DNA of 64,000 nt from an uncultured Alistipes sp. (GTDB lineage Bacteria; Bacteroidota; Bacteroidia; Bacteroidales; Rikenellaceae), in assembly GCA_910584485.1 (NCBI GenBank), contig CAJUAV010000005.1, positions 37,104 to 101,103 of the forward strand, read 5' to 3'. Under the pieces are notes generated by a model that saw only the letters and a program-made list of their open reading frames with translations, did no database searches and was not told the DNA's origin. Shown here piece after piece: positions 52,208 through 59,367 of this stretch. A program made the translations under genes and the position numbers. The first letter of the stretch is position 1. Each line of letters opens with the position of its first letter.

Positions 52208-52558
52208 ATGAAACGCCCGAAAAAAGATGCCGCCCCGATCGATCCGCAAACCCGTGCCGCCGCCGTCGCCCTCGTGAACCGCCTGGCCGTCGGCCGTCGG
52301 GTCGAGCGCCTGATCGCGAATATCTGCGGCGGCCTGTCGTTCGATCTGTTCGACCTGTCGCAAATTGTCTACCTCTCGCTGCTCGAAGACGATGCCCGCA
52401 AGCTCCTGTACCTGGACGAGGTCGGCGAACTCGATTATTTCATCGTTCGGGTGATTAAGAACCAGTACCGCTCGAACTCGTCGCCGTGGTATCGGCAATG
52501 CCGTTTGTTCGGCGCCCGCACGGTGGAGATCGGAACCGCATCGAATCTGAAGGCATGA
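52208..52558 (+). CDS. sigma-70 region 2-like protein
   Basis: A 116-residue protein. SFDLFDLSQIVYLSLLEDDARKLLYLDEVGELDYFIVRVIKNQYRS resembles sigma region 2 of phage-type sigma factors. It has no region 4. The next gene, which overlaps by ATGA, carries a region-4-like helix-turn-helix, so the two may work together as one split sigma factor. The identity is inference from weak similarity. Confidence 0.55.
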   Translation: MKRPKKDAAPIDPQTRAAAVALVNRLAVGRRVERLIANICGGLSFDLFDLSQIVYLSLLEDDARKLLYLDEVGELDYFIVRVIKNQYRSNSSPWYRQCRLFGARTVEIGTASNLKA

Positions 52559-52965
52559 AAGCGCCGCACATCGACAAGGACGGGGCGGCCGCGTGGTATC
52601 GCAGCGTGCGGGCCGCATACGTCCGAACCGACGGCGTTTTCAGTGAGGACGACGATCGGACCTATCGGGCGAAGATCGCGGTACGGTACGCCCTCGAACC
52701 GTGGGAGCGGGTGCTGTTCGTGCTGTACTGCGAACTGAACTCGCAGCGCAAAGTCGCCGAGGCGGTCGGGCTCTCGAAAGGGACGGTACTGGAGTTGCTG
52801 CGTGGGATCGTCCGAAAAATCGAAGATTTTACCGCCGCATCGATTGCGGGCAATGTTCGATCCGCGGCGGAGGCGGTGCGGGCTCGTACTTACCACTTGC
52901 GACCGACCGCCCGCACGCGGGCGATGCTCGACGAGTTGGAGCGGATCGAGACGGAGGATCGGTAA
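52555..52965 (+). CDS. sigma-70 region 4-like protein
   Basis: A 136-residue protein. YALEPWERVLFVLYCELNSQRKVAEAVGLSKGTVLELLRGIVRKIED is a sigma region 4-type helix-turn-helix. The start ATG overlaps the stop of the region-2-like gene. The tail is helical and charged. Together they may form a two-piece sigma factor for the element's genes or for a helper phage. Confidence 0.55.
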   Translation: MKAPHIDKDGAAAWYRSVRAAYVRTDGVFSEDDDRTYRAKIAVRYALEPWERVLFVLYCELNSQRKVAEAVGLSKGTVLELLRGIVRKIEDFTAASIAGNVRSAAEAVRARTYHLRPTARTRAMLDELERIETEDR

Positions 52966-53119
52966 CACGAGCCGCATTGCCCTCCGCGTGCAAAAATTGC
53001 ACGTTGCCTGTAGTAGGTGGCAGCTCGGGAACCGAGACGCAAGCGAGAAAAAGGAGCCTTTTCGGGGCTCCTTTTCTTTTGGCGGCGGTATGCCTCAACG
53101 GGCGGAAAGCGGGCGGACG
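52966..53119. terminator. intergenic stretch with a terminator-like hairpin
   Basis: aaaaggagccttttcggggctccttttctttt near 53049-53080 forms a hairpin followed by T; it ends the sigma-like operon before the converging toxin genes. Confidence 0.7.
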
Positions 53120-53395
53120 TCAGTCGTAATGCCCCATAGCGGAGATTACGATCACCTCGACCGTCTCGTTTTCGATCCGATAAATCAATCGATGCTCCGA
53201 ACTCAAGCGGCGCGACCAGTAACCCGAGTAGGCGTGCTTGAGCCGTTCGGGGTTGCCGATACCTGTTTCGGGGTGCTCCTCAAGTTCCGACAAAATTCGG
53301 TCGATTCTTTTGATTGTTCCCCTGTCTCCGCTTTTACGGTGCGCTTTCAGGTGCTCCGCTGCTTGTTCGCTAATGTCTACTCGATATCGTTCCAT
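53120..53395 (-). CDS. YoeB-type toxin (mRNA interferase)
   Basis: A 91-residue RelE/YoeB-family toxin: YRVDISEQAAEHLKAHRKSGD, then KRIDRILSELEEHPETGIGNPERLKH, YSGYWSRRLSSEHRLIYRIE and the end MGHYD (YoeB ends with HYD-like residues). These toxins cleave mRNA in the ribosome. It overlaps the upstream antitoxin gene by 19 bases, the normal order. Confidence 0.9.
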   Translation of the reverse strand: MERYRVDISEQAAEHLKAHRKSGDRGTIKRIDRILSELEEHPETGIGNPERLKHAYSGYWSRRLSSEHRLIYRIENETVEVIVISAMGHYD

Positions 53396-53658
53396 TCCTT
53401 GCGCAGCTCCTCAAGGGTCACAAATTTCGATTCGCCTGCCTCGTACTCCTTAATGCGGCGCGAGAGCTCCGCGATGTTCCGCGGATCGTCGAACCAGGGA
53501 TCGCCCGACGGGCTGGGGTTCATGGTGATACCCTCGCTTACGACAAGTTCGATGAGTTTGCGGCCGCGCTTCACGAAGACCCGCGTGTGCTCCGCCATAT
53601 CGAAATACTTTTTTTGGTTGGCCCGCAGCTCCGTGGGGCTGATCGTAATTGCGTTCAT
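53377..53658 (-). CDS. antitoxin of the YoeB-type pair
   Basis: A 93-residue antitoxin of the Phd/YefM-like type: MNAITISPTELRANQKKYFDMAEHTRVFVKRGRK and a C-terminal toxin-binding helix (KEYEAGESKFVTLEELRKEW). The start at 53658 has an aaggagg ribosome site 8 bases upstream. A TATCTTTG box at 53709-53716 (minus) drives it. It neutralises the toxin and represses the pair. Confidence 0.87.
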   Translation of the reverse strand: MNAITISPTELRANQKKYFDMAEHTRVFVKRGRKLIELVVSEGITMNPSPSGDPWFDDPRNIAELSRRIKEYEAGESKFVTLEELRKEWNDIE

Positions 53659-53708
53659 CTTGTCCTCCTTCTTCATCGCGTACACGGAATTGTGTACATT
53701 TTTCGGTA

Positions 53709-53716
53709 CAAAGATA
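53709..53716 (-). promoter_or_regulatory. -7 box of the toxin-antitoxin pair
   Basis: TATCTTTG on the minus strand, 51 bases before the antitoxin start. Confidence 0.6.
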
Positions 53717-53828
53717 ATGCAATTTTGCGAAACACTGCAAAACAACGGGAAATAAATATAAGTACGCCTGCTCGGATTTGTGCCGCGGCCGACAGAAAAA
53801 CGGCCGCCCGTTGAGGCGACCGATCGGT

Positions 53829-54674
53829 TTAGTCGTTGTCGAGTTGAGGCGGTTCCGCTTGCCCTGCAAGCACTTGTTGTGCGTTGAGGGGTGAAATTAC
53901 CGAGTGTCCCAACTGTGTTTCGAGCTGCTGACGTGCAGCCTTTGCCACGCTGCCGCCGCTTTTCGCGACCTTGACGTTTTGGCGGAATCCTTCGGGCTTC
54001 TGCTGCTTGGAAATTTCCGTCACTGCGGCCTCCGCAAGCGTATTCAAGGCTAATTCGATGTTGGTCATATTGTCCCGCAAATTCTCTTTCTTAAGCCCCT
54101 TGTACTGCTTGTAGTCTTTGGTGGTCCTCCCCGCCCATTCCATCGTGATAATATCGGTGAGGGTAGCGTATTGCTGTCCCTCGATTCCGCGGCGCTGCCA
54201 TTCGTCTGTCAGTTCCTTGCGGACCTCCATACTCTTTAATCGCTGGTTGATCCAGTTGTCGGAATACCCCAAACGTTTGTAGTCGGTCATCGCCTGACGG
54301 ATCGATAACTCGGGGTCCTGCATTTGGTCGAGCCGGTCGCTTGCTACTTGCGCCATCCATTGCTTGAACGGTTCCGCTTTGGGCGAGGGGATCGATTGGA
54401 TCAATCGGAAAAGTTGCTCGGTGTCTGCCACATCGGTAAGGCGCATCTTGCCGTCGGGTGCGGGCATTTTCAAACTGTGACAATTTGTCACGGTTTCATT
54501 TCCCTCCTTTTTTAATCGCTGTTTTAGCTTGCGCCAATAGGCTGCAGCGTCTGGGCTTTCCGTCAGAATCGAAACGACATCGACGACGGAGAAATACCAC
54601 CGTTCGGCCTCGTCGTCCCATACGGTGCGCACCTTTCGGGCCTCGAATAACTGTATTGCTTGTTTCTGTGTCAT
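53829..54674 (-). CDS. BRO-N domain protein (phage antirepressor-type)
   Basis: A 281-residue protein. The BRO-N domain is about residues 1-110 (MTQKQAIQLFEARKVRTVWDDEAERWYFSVVDVVSILTESPDAAAYWRKLK) and the rest is helical (QMQDPELSIRQAMTDYKRLGYSDNWINQRLK). BRO/antirepressor proteins work against repressors in phage-like switches. It starts at the ATG at 54674, 8 bases after the repressor gene, in one operon. Confidence 0.85.
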   Translation of the reverse strand: MTQKQAIQLFEARKVRTVWDDEAERWYFSVVDVVSILTESPDAAAYWRKLKQRLKKEGNETVTNCHSLKMPAPDGKMRLTDVADTEQLFRLIQSIPSPKAEPFKQWMAQVASDRLDQMQDPELSIRQAMTDYKRLGYSDNWINQRLKSMEVRKELTDEWQRRGIEGQQYATLTDIITMEWAGRTTKDYKQYKGLKKENLRDNMTNIELALNTLAEAAVTEISKQQKPEGFRQNVKVAKSGGSVAKAARQQLETQLGHSVISPLNAQQVLAGQAEPPQLDND

Positions 54675-54682
54675 GACCGCCG

Positions 54683-54928
54683 TTATTCCTTCTCCTTCAC
54701 CTCCAGCACCGCGCCGCACCGCGGGCAGACAAGCGTGTCGCGTTGGGAGGGGATGAATAATTCCGTTACCGATACGCCGAGTGCATTTGCGATATTTTCC
54801 AACGTCGAAATAGTGGGGTTCCCGCTAATATTGCGCGTTAAGGTGACGCGTGTTATACCGAGTTTGTCTGCTAATTCCTGCATTTGCATCCCTTTTTCTT
54901 TGCAAAGCTCCTTTACTCTCAACTCCAT
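54683..54928 (-). CDS. XRE-family repressor with zinc-ribbon-like tail
   Basis: An 81-residue HTH protein: VKELCKEKGMQMQELADKLGITRVTLTRNISGNPTISTLENIANALG is a Cro/C1-type HTH (residues 5-50), and the tail CPRCGAVLEVKEKE holds one CxxC. It likely controls the divergent transcripts of the element; four TATAATG/CATTATA-type sites lie in the control region at 54944-55049. Confidence 0.85.
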   Translation of the reverse strand: MELRVKELCKEKGMQMQELADKLGITRVTLTRNISGNPTISTLENIANALGVSVTELFIPSQRDTLVCPRCGAVLEVKEKE

Positions 54929-54943
54929 AGCTGCGATTTATAT

Positions 54944-55070
54944 TATAATGTTACGCCGCAAATATAGATATTAAATCAATATAATGCTCGTTTTTTTTAA
55001 TAAAAAAACATTATGATGATAATTTTAACTGTGAAACGTTTGCATTATAGAATATTTTAATGTATCTTTG
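54944..55070. promoter_or_regulatory. divergent promoters with repeated operator-like sites
   Basis: Minus strand TATATTTG at 54966-54959 drives the repressor operon; plus strand TTTG at 55039-55042 and TATCTTTG at 55063-55070 drive the next operon. Between and around them: TATAATG at 54944-54950 and 54980-54986, CATTATG at 55009-55015 and CATTATA at 55043-55049, in inverted pairs. This fits binding of the 81-residue repressor. Confidence 0.6.
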
Positions 55071-55103
55071 AACCAATAAAGAAACATTAAAGCGTAACGC
55101 TCC

Positions 55104-55382
55104 ATGACTCCGAATACCTTTACCGAACTGCTGACGATCGCCGACCGTGCGGCGTCGTACATTACGAAGCTGAACGGCGAGAGCCGTACCTTCGAGATCG
55201 AGGGTGCGACGCTGACCGCCGTAATCGCCTACGAGGCCGAGATCGAGGAGGACGGCGGCGACTATTGGACGGCCCCGAGTTGGTCGATCAAGCGCGAAAC
55301 GGTGCGCGTCGAGGCGGTATACGATGAGGCGGGCGAAGATGATGCAGAGGCGGCCGAACTGCTGGAGAAGCAATTGAACTAA
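55104..55382 (+). CDS. unknown small acidic protein
   Basis: A 92-residue acidic protein: MTPNTFTELLTIADRAASYIT, then VIAYEAEIEEDGGDYWTAPSWS and a very acidic end (EAGEDDAEAAELLEKQLN). No family recognised. First gene of a small operon with its own promoter. High net negative charge is typical of DNA mimics, but that is a guess. Confidence 0.7.
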   Translation: MTPNTFTELLTIADRAASYITKLNGESRTFEIEGATLTAVIAYEAEIEEDGGDYWTAPSWSIKRETVRVEAVYDEAGEDDAEAAELLEKQLN

Positions 55383-55401
55383 CCCCAAAATAACACACAT
55401 C

Positions 55402-55719
55402 ATGAACAAAACGGATTTATCGAAGATCATGCGCCGCGCGTGGGCCATCGCCCGCGCCACGGGCAAAGCGTTCGCCGTATGCCTTTCGAAGGCGTGGCAG
55501 CTCTATCGGCTGACGAAGCGAATGCGGGCGGGCGTCGTGCGGTTCGCCTACGAGAAAGCCGACGGCACGCTGCGACGTGCCGCGGGGACCCTCAACGACA
55601 CCGCCGACCGCATCAAGGGCACGGGACGCCCCGACGACGGGCAGACGCTGCGCTATTTCGACGTTGAGGCGAACGGCTGGCGGTCGTTCAAGGTCGAGAA
55701 TTTCGTGGCCGCATATTGA
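55402..55719 (+). CDS. SH3-like fold protein (DUF2693-like)
   Basis: A 105-residue protein: basic start (MNKTDLSKIMRRAWAIARATGKAFAVCLSKAWQLYR), then VRFAYEKADGTLRRAAGTLND and RYFDVEANGWRSFKVENF, the pattern of DUF2693/WYL-like SH3 beta-barrel proteins common in Bacteroidetes elements. Function unknown. Confidence 0.75.
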   Translation: MNKTDLSKIMRRAWAIARATGKAFAVCLSKAWQLYRLTKRMRAGVVRFAYEKADGTLRRAAGTLNDTADRIKGTGRPDDGQTLRYFDVEANGWRSFKVENFVAAY

Positions 55720-55747
55720 CGAAAACAACCCATAAAACCGAATAACG

Positions 55748-56071
55748 ATGAATGATTTTGTACGAATTTCCAAATACGCGTTAAAAGATTTAAGCGATGC
55801 GCTCGGCGGTTACGGCGCATTGGGTATCATCAAAAGGCTGCTCGATTTCGAGCAGGAACATCTATTTTTGCTGGAAAGTATTCGCTGTGGGTTCGGACGG
55901 ACTGATCCCGATCCGAACGAAGATGCCGCCAAAACGTTGGCAGAATTGCGCGATGAGTATGCGATTAAAGGCGATGAGGTAAAAGAACGCTCGTTGTTGT
56001 ATTGCGAAATCGCCGAACTTATTCATGCGGCTAAAAATATAGTAGACCTGTACGAATTATCGAAACGATGA
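55748..56071 (+). CDS. unknown small protein
   Basis: A 107-residue helical protein: MNDFVRISKYALKDLSDALGGYG, then IKRLLDFEQEHLFLLESIRCGFG and SLLYCEIAELIHAAKNIVDLY. AT-richer than the flanking genes. No family recognised. The stop overlaps the next start by ATGA. Confidence 0.65.
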   Translation: MNDFVRISKYALKDLSDALGGYGALGIIKRLLDFEQEHLFLLESIRCGFGRTDPDPNEDAAKTLAELRDEYAIKGDEVKERSLLYCEIAELIHAAKNIVDLYELSKR

Positions 56072-56499
56072 TCTACGAACTGACCTACCAAGGCTACGCG
56101 CTGGGAATGTTCCGAAGCGTGGAGGAAGCGAGAAAACGGGCGTCCTACCTGCCGAAAGGACGCTACACCGTGCGGGAGCTGGAGGGCGAAGAGCCCTTCC
56201 TCCTGTTCGATCCCGATCGGCACCTCTTCGAAGAGTTCGACAACAAGGCGGAAGACACGCCGAAGCACATCACGTCGGAGGACATCGATCGGATCGCGGC
56301 CCGTATCAAGGAGCGGGCGGACGACCCCGAAACGTGCGAGAGCTTCGAGTGCATCGATTGCGGCTTGATCGTCTTCGTCGAGCTCGACCCGACGACGGCG
56401 GGAAACATTAAGCCGCGCCCGCGCATCTGCTCCGTGTGGGACGCTATCGGCAAAGAGTGCAGAACCCTCCGCGATGCACTGCAATTGCTCGTCGGATAG
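56068..56499 (+). CDS. unknown small protein with CxxC
   Basis: A 143-residue protein: YELTYQGYALGMFRSVEEARKRASYLPKGRYTVRELEGEEPFLLFD, then ESFECIDCGLIVFVELDPTTAG. One CxxC. No family recognised. It is the last gene of the element before attR. Confidence 0.65.
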   Translation: MIYELTYQGYALGMFRSVEEARKRASYLPKGRYTVRELEGEEPFLLFDPDRHLFEEFDNKAEDTPKHITSEDIDRIAARIKERADDPETCESFECIDCGLIVFVELDPTTAGNIKPRPRICSVWDAIGKECRTLRDALQLLVG

Positions 56500-56539
56500 A
56501 ATCGACAAAACGGTCAGCCTCCGCCCCTTTAGGCGAAAG

Positions 56540-56561
56540 TTGTGTCGAAATTGTGTACCCG
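56540..56561. repeat. second copy of the 22-base arm-like repeat
   Basis: Same as 46676-46697, in the same orientation, about 50 bases inside the right end. Probably a binding site for the integrase arm domain. Confidence 0.6.
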
Positions 56562-56611
56562 CCCGAAAACGAATCACCCACTTGCATCGCTGTAAGTGGG
56601 TGATTTTCAGT

Positions 56612-56654
56612 GTGACACCGACAGGACTCAAACCTGTAACCTTCTGATCCGTAG
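56612..56654. other. right attachment site (attR), 43 bases
   Basis: Identical to 46506-46548, inside the 3' end of tRNA-Arg. Confidence 0.9.
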
Positions 56655-56686
56655 TCAGATGCTCTATTCAATTAAGCTACGGTGCC
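56613..56686 (-). tRNA. tRNA-Arg (ACG)
   Basis: A 74-base tRNA on the minus strand: acceptor ggcaccg/cggtgtc, anticodon stem tctga/tcaga with loop ctACGga, T loop ggtttgagtcc. CCA is not encoded. The element inserted in its 3' end rebuilds a full gene. Confidence 0.95.
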
Positions 56687-57301
56687 GAATTGCGATTGCA
56701 AATGTATAGCAAAAATCCGTTCCGTGCAACTTTTTCGAGGAAAATTTTTCAAAATTTTTTGACGTATTTTCTCGGGAAATCCGTAAGCGCATTATTCAGA
56801 ATGCTTTGCGGAAAATAGACCGAAAGGTGCCCGTTCGTCCCGAAATGCTCCGAAACCATTCGTAATAGGCCGAAATGTTCCGAAATATTTCGAAGCATCC
56901 CGAAATTTTCGAACTCTTTCCGTGCGGTGCGCCAAGCTGTCTCCGCCTTCTCCGGCTGCGCTGCGGGGGAGGGTTGCGGTGCGCTGCGGCCACGGGGTCG
57001 CAAAAAGAACCGCACGGCAGGCGGACGGCCAGGCATCGAGCCGTCGGGGGATTGAACCGCTGTGGCTCGTTGCCCCGGCATCGCGCTGTCTGGAAATTGA
57101 ACCGCTGCGGCTCGGCGTCCCTGCATCGCGCTTTCGGGGGATTGAGTCGCCCCGGCATTGCGTTGTCGGGGGATTGAGTCGTCGCAGGATTGAACCGTCG
57201 GGTATCGAACCGCCCCGGTATTGTACCGTCGGAGAATGAACCGTCCCGCATCGAACCGTCGCGGTCCGTCGAAGCTGCGCGCCGCAAGCGCGCCCTCTCC
57301 G
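56687..57301. repeat. gene-free stretch with imperfect repeats
   Basis: 56820-56900 has repeats of the type ccgaaatgttccgaaat. 57020-57240 has a loose repeat family ggggattgaaccgc, ccggcatcgcgctgtc and variants. Read on the minus strand these give RFNPPTARCRG-like repeats in frames other than the sigma-54 gene, so I treat them as intergenic. Confidence 0.6.
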
Positions 57302-58447
57302 TCAGCAGTACCGCAGCACGTCTTCGCGCGTGATCCGTTCGCCCGAGAGAATGATAAGCCGCTCGACCGCATTGCGCAGTTCGCGGATGTTGCCGCTCCA
57401 GGGCTTCTCCTGCAGCGCCTCGAGCGCCTCGCGGTCGATCGCCTTGGGCTCGGTGCCGTACTCCTCGGCAATGCAGTGCAGAAAATGGTCGGCCAGCATC
57501 GGAATATCGGCCGCGTGGTCGCGCAGCGCAGGCACGCGAATCACGATCACTCCGATGCGGTGGTAGAGGTCCTCGCGGAAGTTGCCGCGGCGGATCTCCT
57601 CGCGCAGATCTTTGTTCGTTGCGGCGATGACGCGGACGTTGACGTCGATGTCGCGGTCGCTGCCCACGCGGCTGATGCGCCGCTCCTGCAGGGCGCGCAG
57701 CACCTTGGCCTGCGCCGCCAGCGACATGTCGCCGATCTCGTCCATGAAGAGGGTGCCGCCGTCGGCCTGCTCGAATTTGCCCTTGCGCTGCTTGATGGCC
57801 GAGGTGAAGGCGCCCCGCTCGTGTCCGAAAAGCTCGCTCTCGATCAGCTCCGACGGAATCGCCGCGCAGTTCACCTCGACGAAGGGGGCCGCGGCGCGCG
57901 GGCTCGATGCGTGGAGGTTGCGCGCCACGAGCTCCTTGCCCGTGCCGTTCTCGCCCGTGATGAGCACGCGCGCCTCGCAGGGCGCCACCTTGTCGATCAG
58001 TTCGCGGACGTGCACGATCTCGGGCGAGGTGCCGATGATCGCCTCGGCCCGTGCCGTCGCGGCGCTGCGGCGCGCCCGCCGTGTCGCGGGACGTGCGGCG
58101 CGTGCGGCCGTCTCGTCGGCGGGCTCTTCGCGGTCGATCGTGCGATGGATCGATTGCAGCAGACGGTTCATGTCGATCGGCCGCGTCAGGTAATCCTCCG
58201 CCCCGCCGCGCACGGCCTCGATCGCCGAATCGATCGACCCGCGCTCCGTGATGACGATGAAGGGCAGGTCGTCGGTCGGCACCGCCGCGGTGTCGGTCAG
58301 CAGCAGGTCGAAGGGAATTTTCGAGCAGATCGACCGCGCCGCCTGCTCGTTCTCGGCGATCTCGGTCGTGAAGCCTTCGTATTCGAGCCGCTCGCGCAAC
58401 GTGTTTCGCATACTTTTTGATCGGTCGAGAATTAAAACTTTTGCCAT
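57302..58447 (-). CDS. sigma-54-dependent response regulator, atypical
   Basis: A 381-residue NtrC-like protein. The receiver (residues 1-105) has the phosphorylation Asp in LLLTD but lacks the usual helix 3 segment. The AAA+ domain has GENGTGKE (Walker A), GAFTSA instead of GAFTGA, and GGTLFMDEIGDM (Walker B). It ends RITREDVLRYC soon after the AAA+ domain, with no Fis-type HTH. It may act by binding another regulator rather than DNA. The promoter region is 58448-58629, shared with the next gene. Confidence 0.88.
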   Translation of the reverse strand: MAKVLILDRSKSMRNTLRERLEYEGFTTEIAENEQAARSICSKIPFDLLLTDTAAVPTDDLPFIVITERGSIDSAIEAVRGGAEDYLTRPIDMNRLLQSIHRTIDREEPADETAARAARPATRRARRSAATARAEAIIGTSPEIVHVRELIDKVAPCEARVLITGENGTGKELVARNLHASSPRAAAPFVEVNCAAIPSELIESELFGHERGAFTSAIKQRKGKFEQADGGTLFMDEIGDMSLAAQAKVLRALQERRISRVGSDRDIDVNVRVIAATNKDLREEIRRGNFREDLYHRIGVIVIRVPALRDHAADIPMLADHFLHCIAEEYGTEPKAIDREALEALQEKPWSGNIRELRNAVERLIILSGERITREDVLRYC

Positions 58448-58629
58448 AGCTTGTTATTCCTGAAATTTTACCTACTTTTGCCTCCAAAAATAGGCATTCC
58501 GCACGTCGTACACGAATCGCACCGCAGCGCGGCGCATCGACCGAAAAAGGACTCTTTGACCTAACGGCAGGACACTTTCGCGTGCCTGCATCGACGAAAA
58601 CGAACATACGCACTCTCCATCACCGAACG

Positions 58630-59310
58630 ATGAAAAAGAATTACAATTACACGCGGCGCAAACTCTTTCTGCCCGAATACGGCCGTCACATCCACGAGAT
58701 GATCGACTCGCTGCTGCTGATCGAGGACCGTCGCGAACGCAACCGCCAGGCGCGGGCCGTGATCGCCGTCATGGGCAACCTGAACCCGCTGTTGCGCGAT
58801 ACGGCCGACTTCACGCACAAACTCTGGGACCATCTTTTCATCATGTCTGACTTTCAGCTCGATGTCGATTCGCCCTATCCGCAGCCCTCGCGGGGCGAGC
58901 TGACCGTTTCGCCCCGCCCGCTCGTCTATCGGCAGAGCCGCATTCCCTATAAGCATTACGGCAAGTACGTCGGCCGCATGGTCCGCGCTCTCGGCGACGA
59001 GATGGATCCCGCACGGGTCGCCGCCGCGATCGACAACATCGCCCGCTACATGCGGGCGAAGAGCTTCGAATACAACCAGGAGCACCCCAACAACGAGGTG
59101 ATCGTAAAAGACCTTCGACAGATGTCCGAAGGGGCGATCCGCATCGACGAAACGGCCCTCAACAATCTCCGAAGCGACTACAAACAGCACTTTTCGGCGC
59201 CTTCGCGTCCGAAGGGCCTCCAGCCGCGCAACAACCGCCCGCAGCAGAAGAAAACCTACGGGGGCAATTTCCGCAAGAACGACGCGCGGTACCGCAATTT
59301 GCCGAAATAA
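58630..59310 (+). CDS. DUF4290 protein
   Basis: A 226-residue protein: NYNYTRRKLFLPEYGRHIHEMIDSLLLIEDRRERNRQARAVIAVMG and DFTHKLWDHLFIMSDFQLDVDSPYP match the Bacteroidetes DUF4290 family, usually found in this chromosomal place. The tail is basic and Gln/Asn-rich (NNRPQQKKTYGGNF), probably nucleic acid binding. The ATG at 58630 gives the normal start. Function unknown. Confidence 0.88.
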   Translation: MKKNYNYTRRKLFLPEYGRHIHEMIDSLLLIEDRRERNRQARAVIAVMGNLNPLLRDTADFTHKLWDHLFIMSDFQLDVDSPYPQPSRGELTVSPRPLVYRQSRIPYKHYGKYVGRMVRALGDEMDPARVAAAIDNIARYMRAKSFEYNQEHPNNEVIVKDLRQMSEGAIRIDETALNNLRSDYKQHFSAPSRPKGLQPRNNRPQQKKTYGGNFRKNDARYRNLPK

Positions 59311-59312
59311 GT

Positions 59313-59343
59313 TGCGCGTTTCGGCAAAAAGTTTTTATCTTTG
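59313..59343 (+). promoter_or_regulatory. promoter of the lipoprotein-lpxH-thyA operon
   Basis: TTGC near 59312-59315 and TATCTTTG at 59336-59343, spacer about 20. The start codon is 24 bases downstream. Confidence 0.7.
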
Positions 59344-59367
59344 TTCTTCGAACCCATTCGTACACGC

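Larger units (their letters stand above)
46506..56611. mobile_element. 10.1 kb integrative element in tRNA-Arg (satellite-like)
   Basis: Bounded by the 43-base direct repeats at 46506 and 56612. The integrase lies next to attL and reads inward. Cargo: integrase, coiled-coil protein, two HTH genes, DUF6291-like protein, DnaB-type helicase, split sigma-like pair, YoeB-type toxin and antitoxin, BRO-type protein, repressor and small proteins. No capsid, portal, terminase or tail genes and no relaxase. This fits a phage satellite or a small mobilisable island. Confidence 0.85.

Noticed and set aside
57221..58420. 399-residue plus-strand open frame
   Set aside because: It is antisense to the sigma-54 activator.
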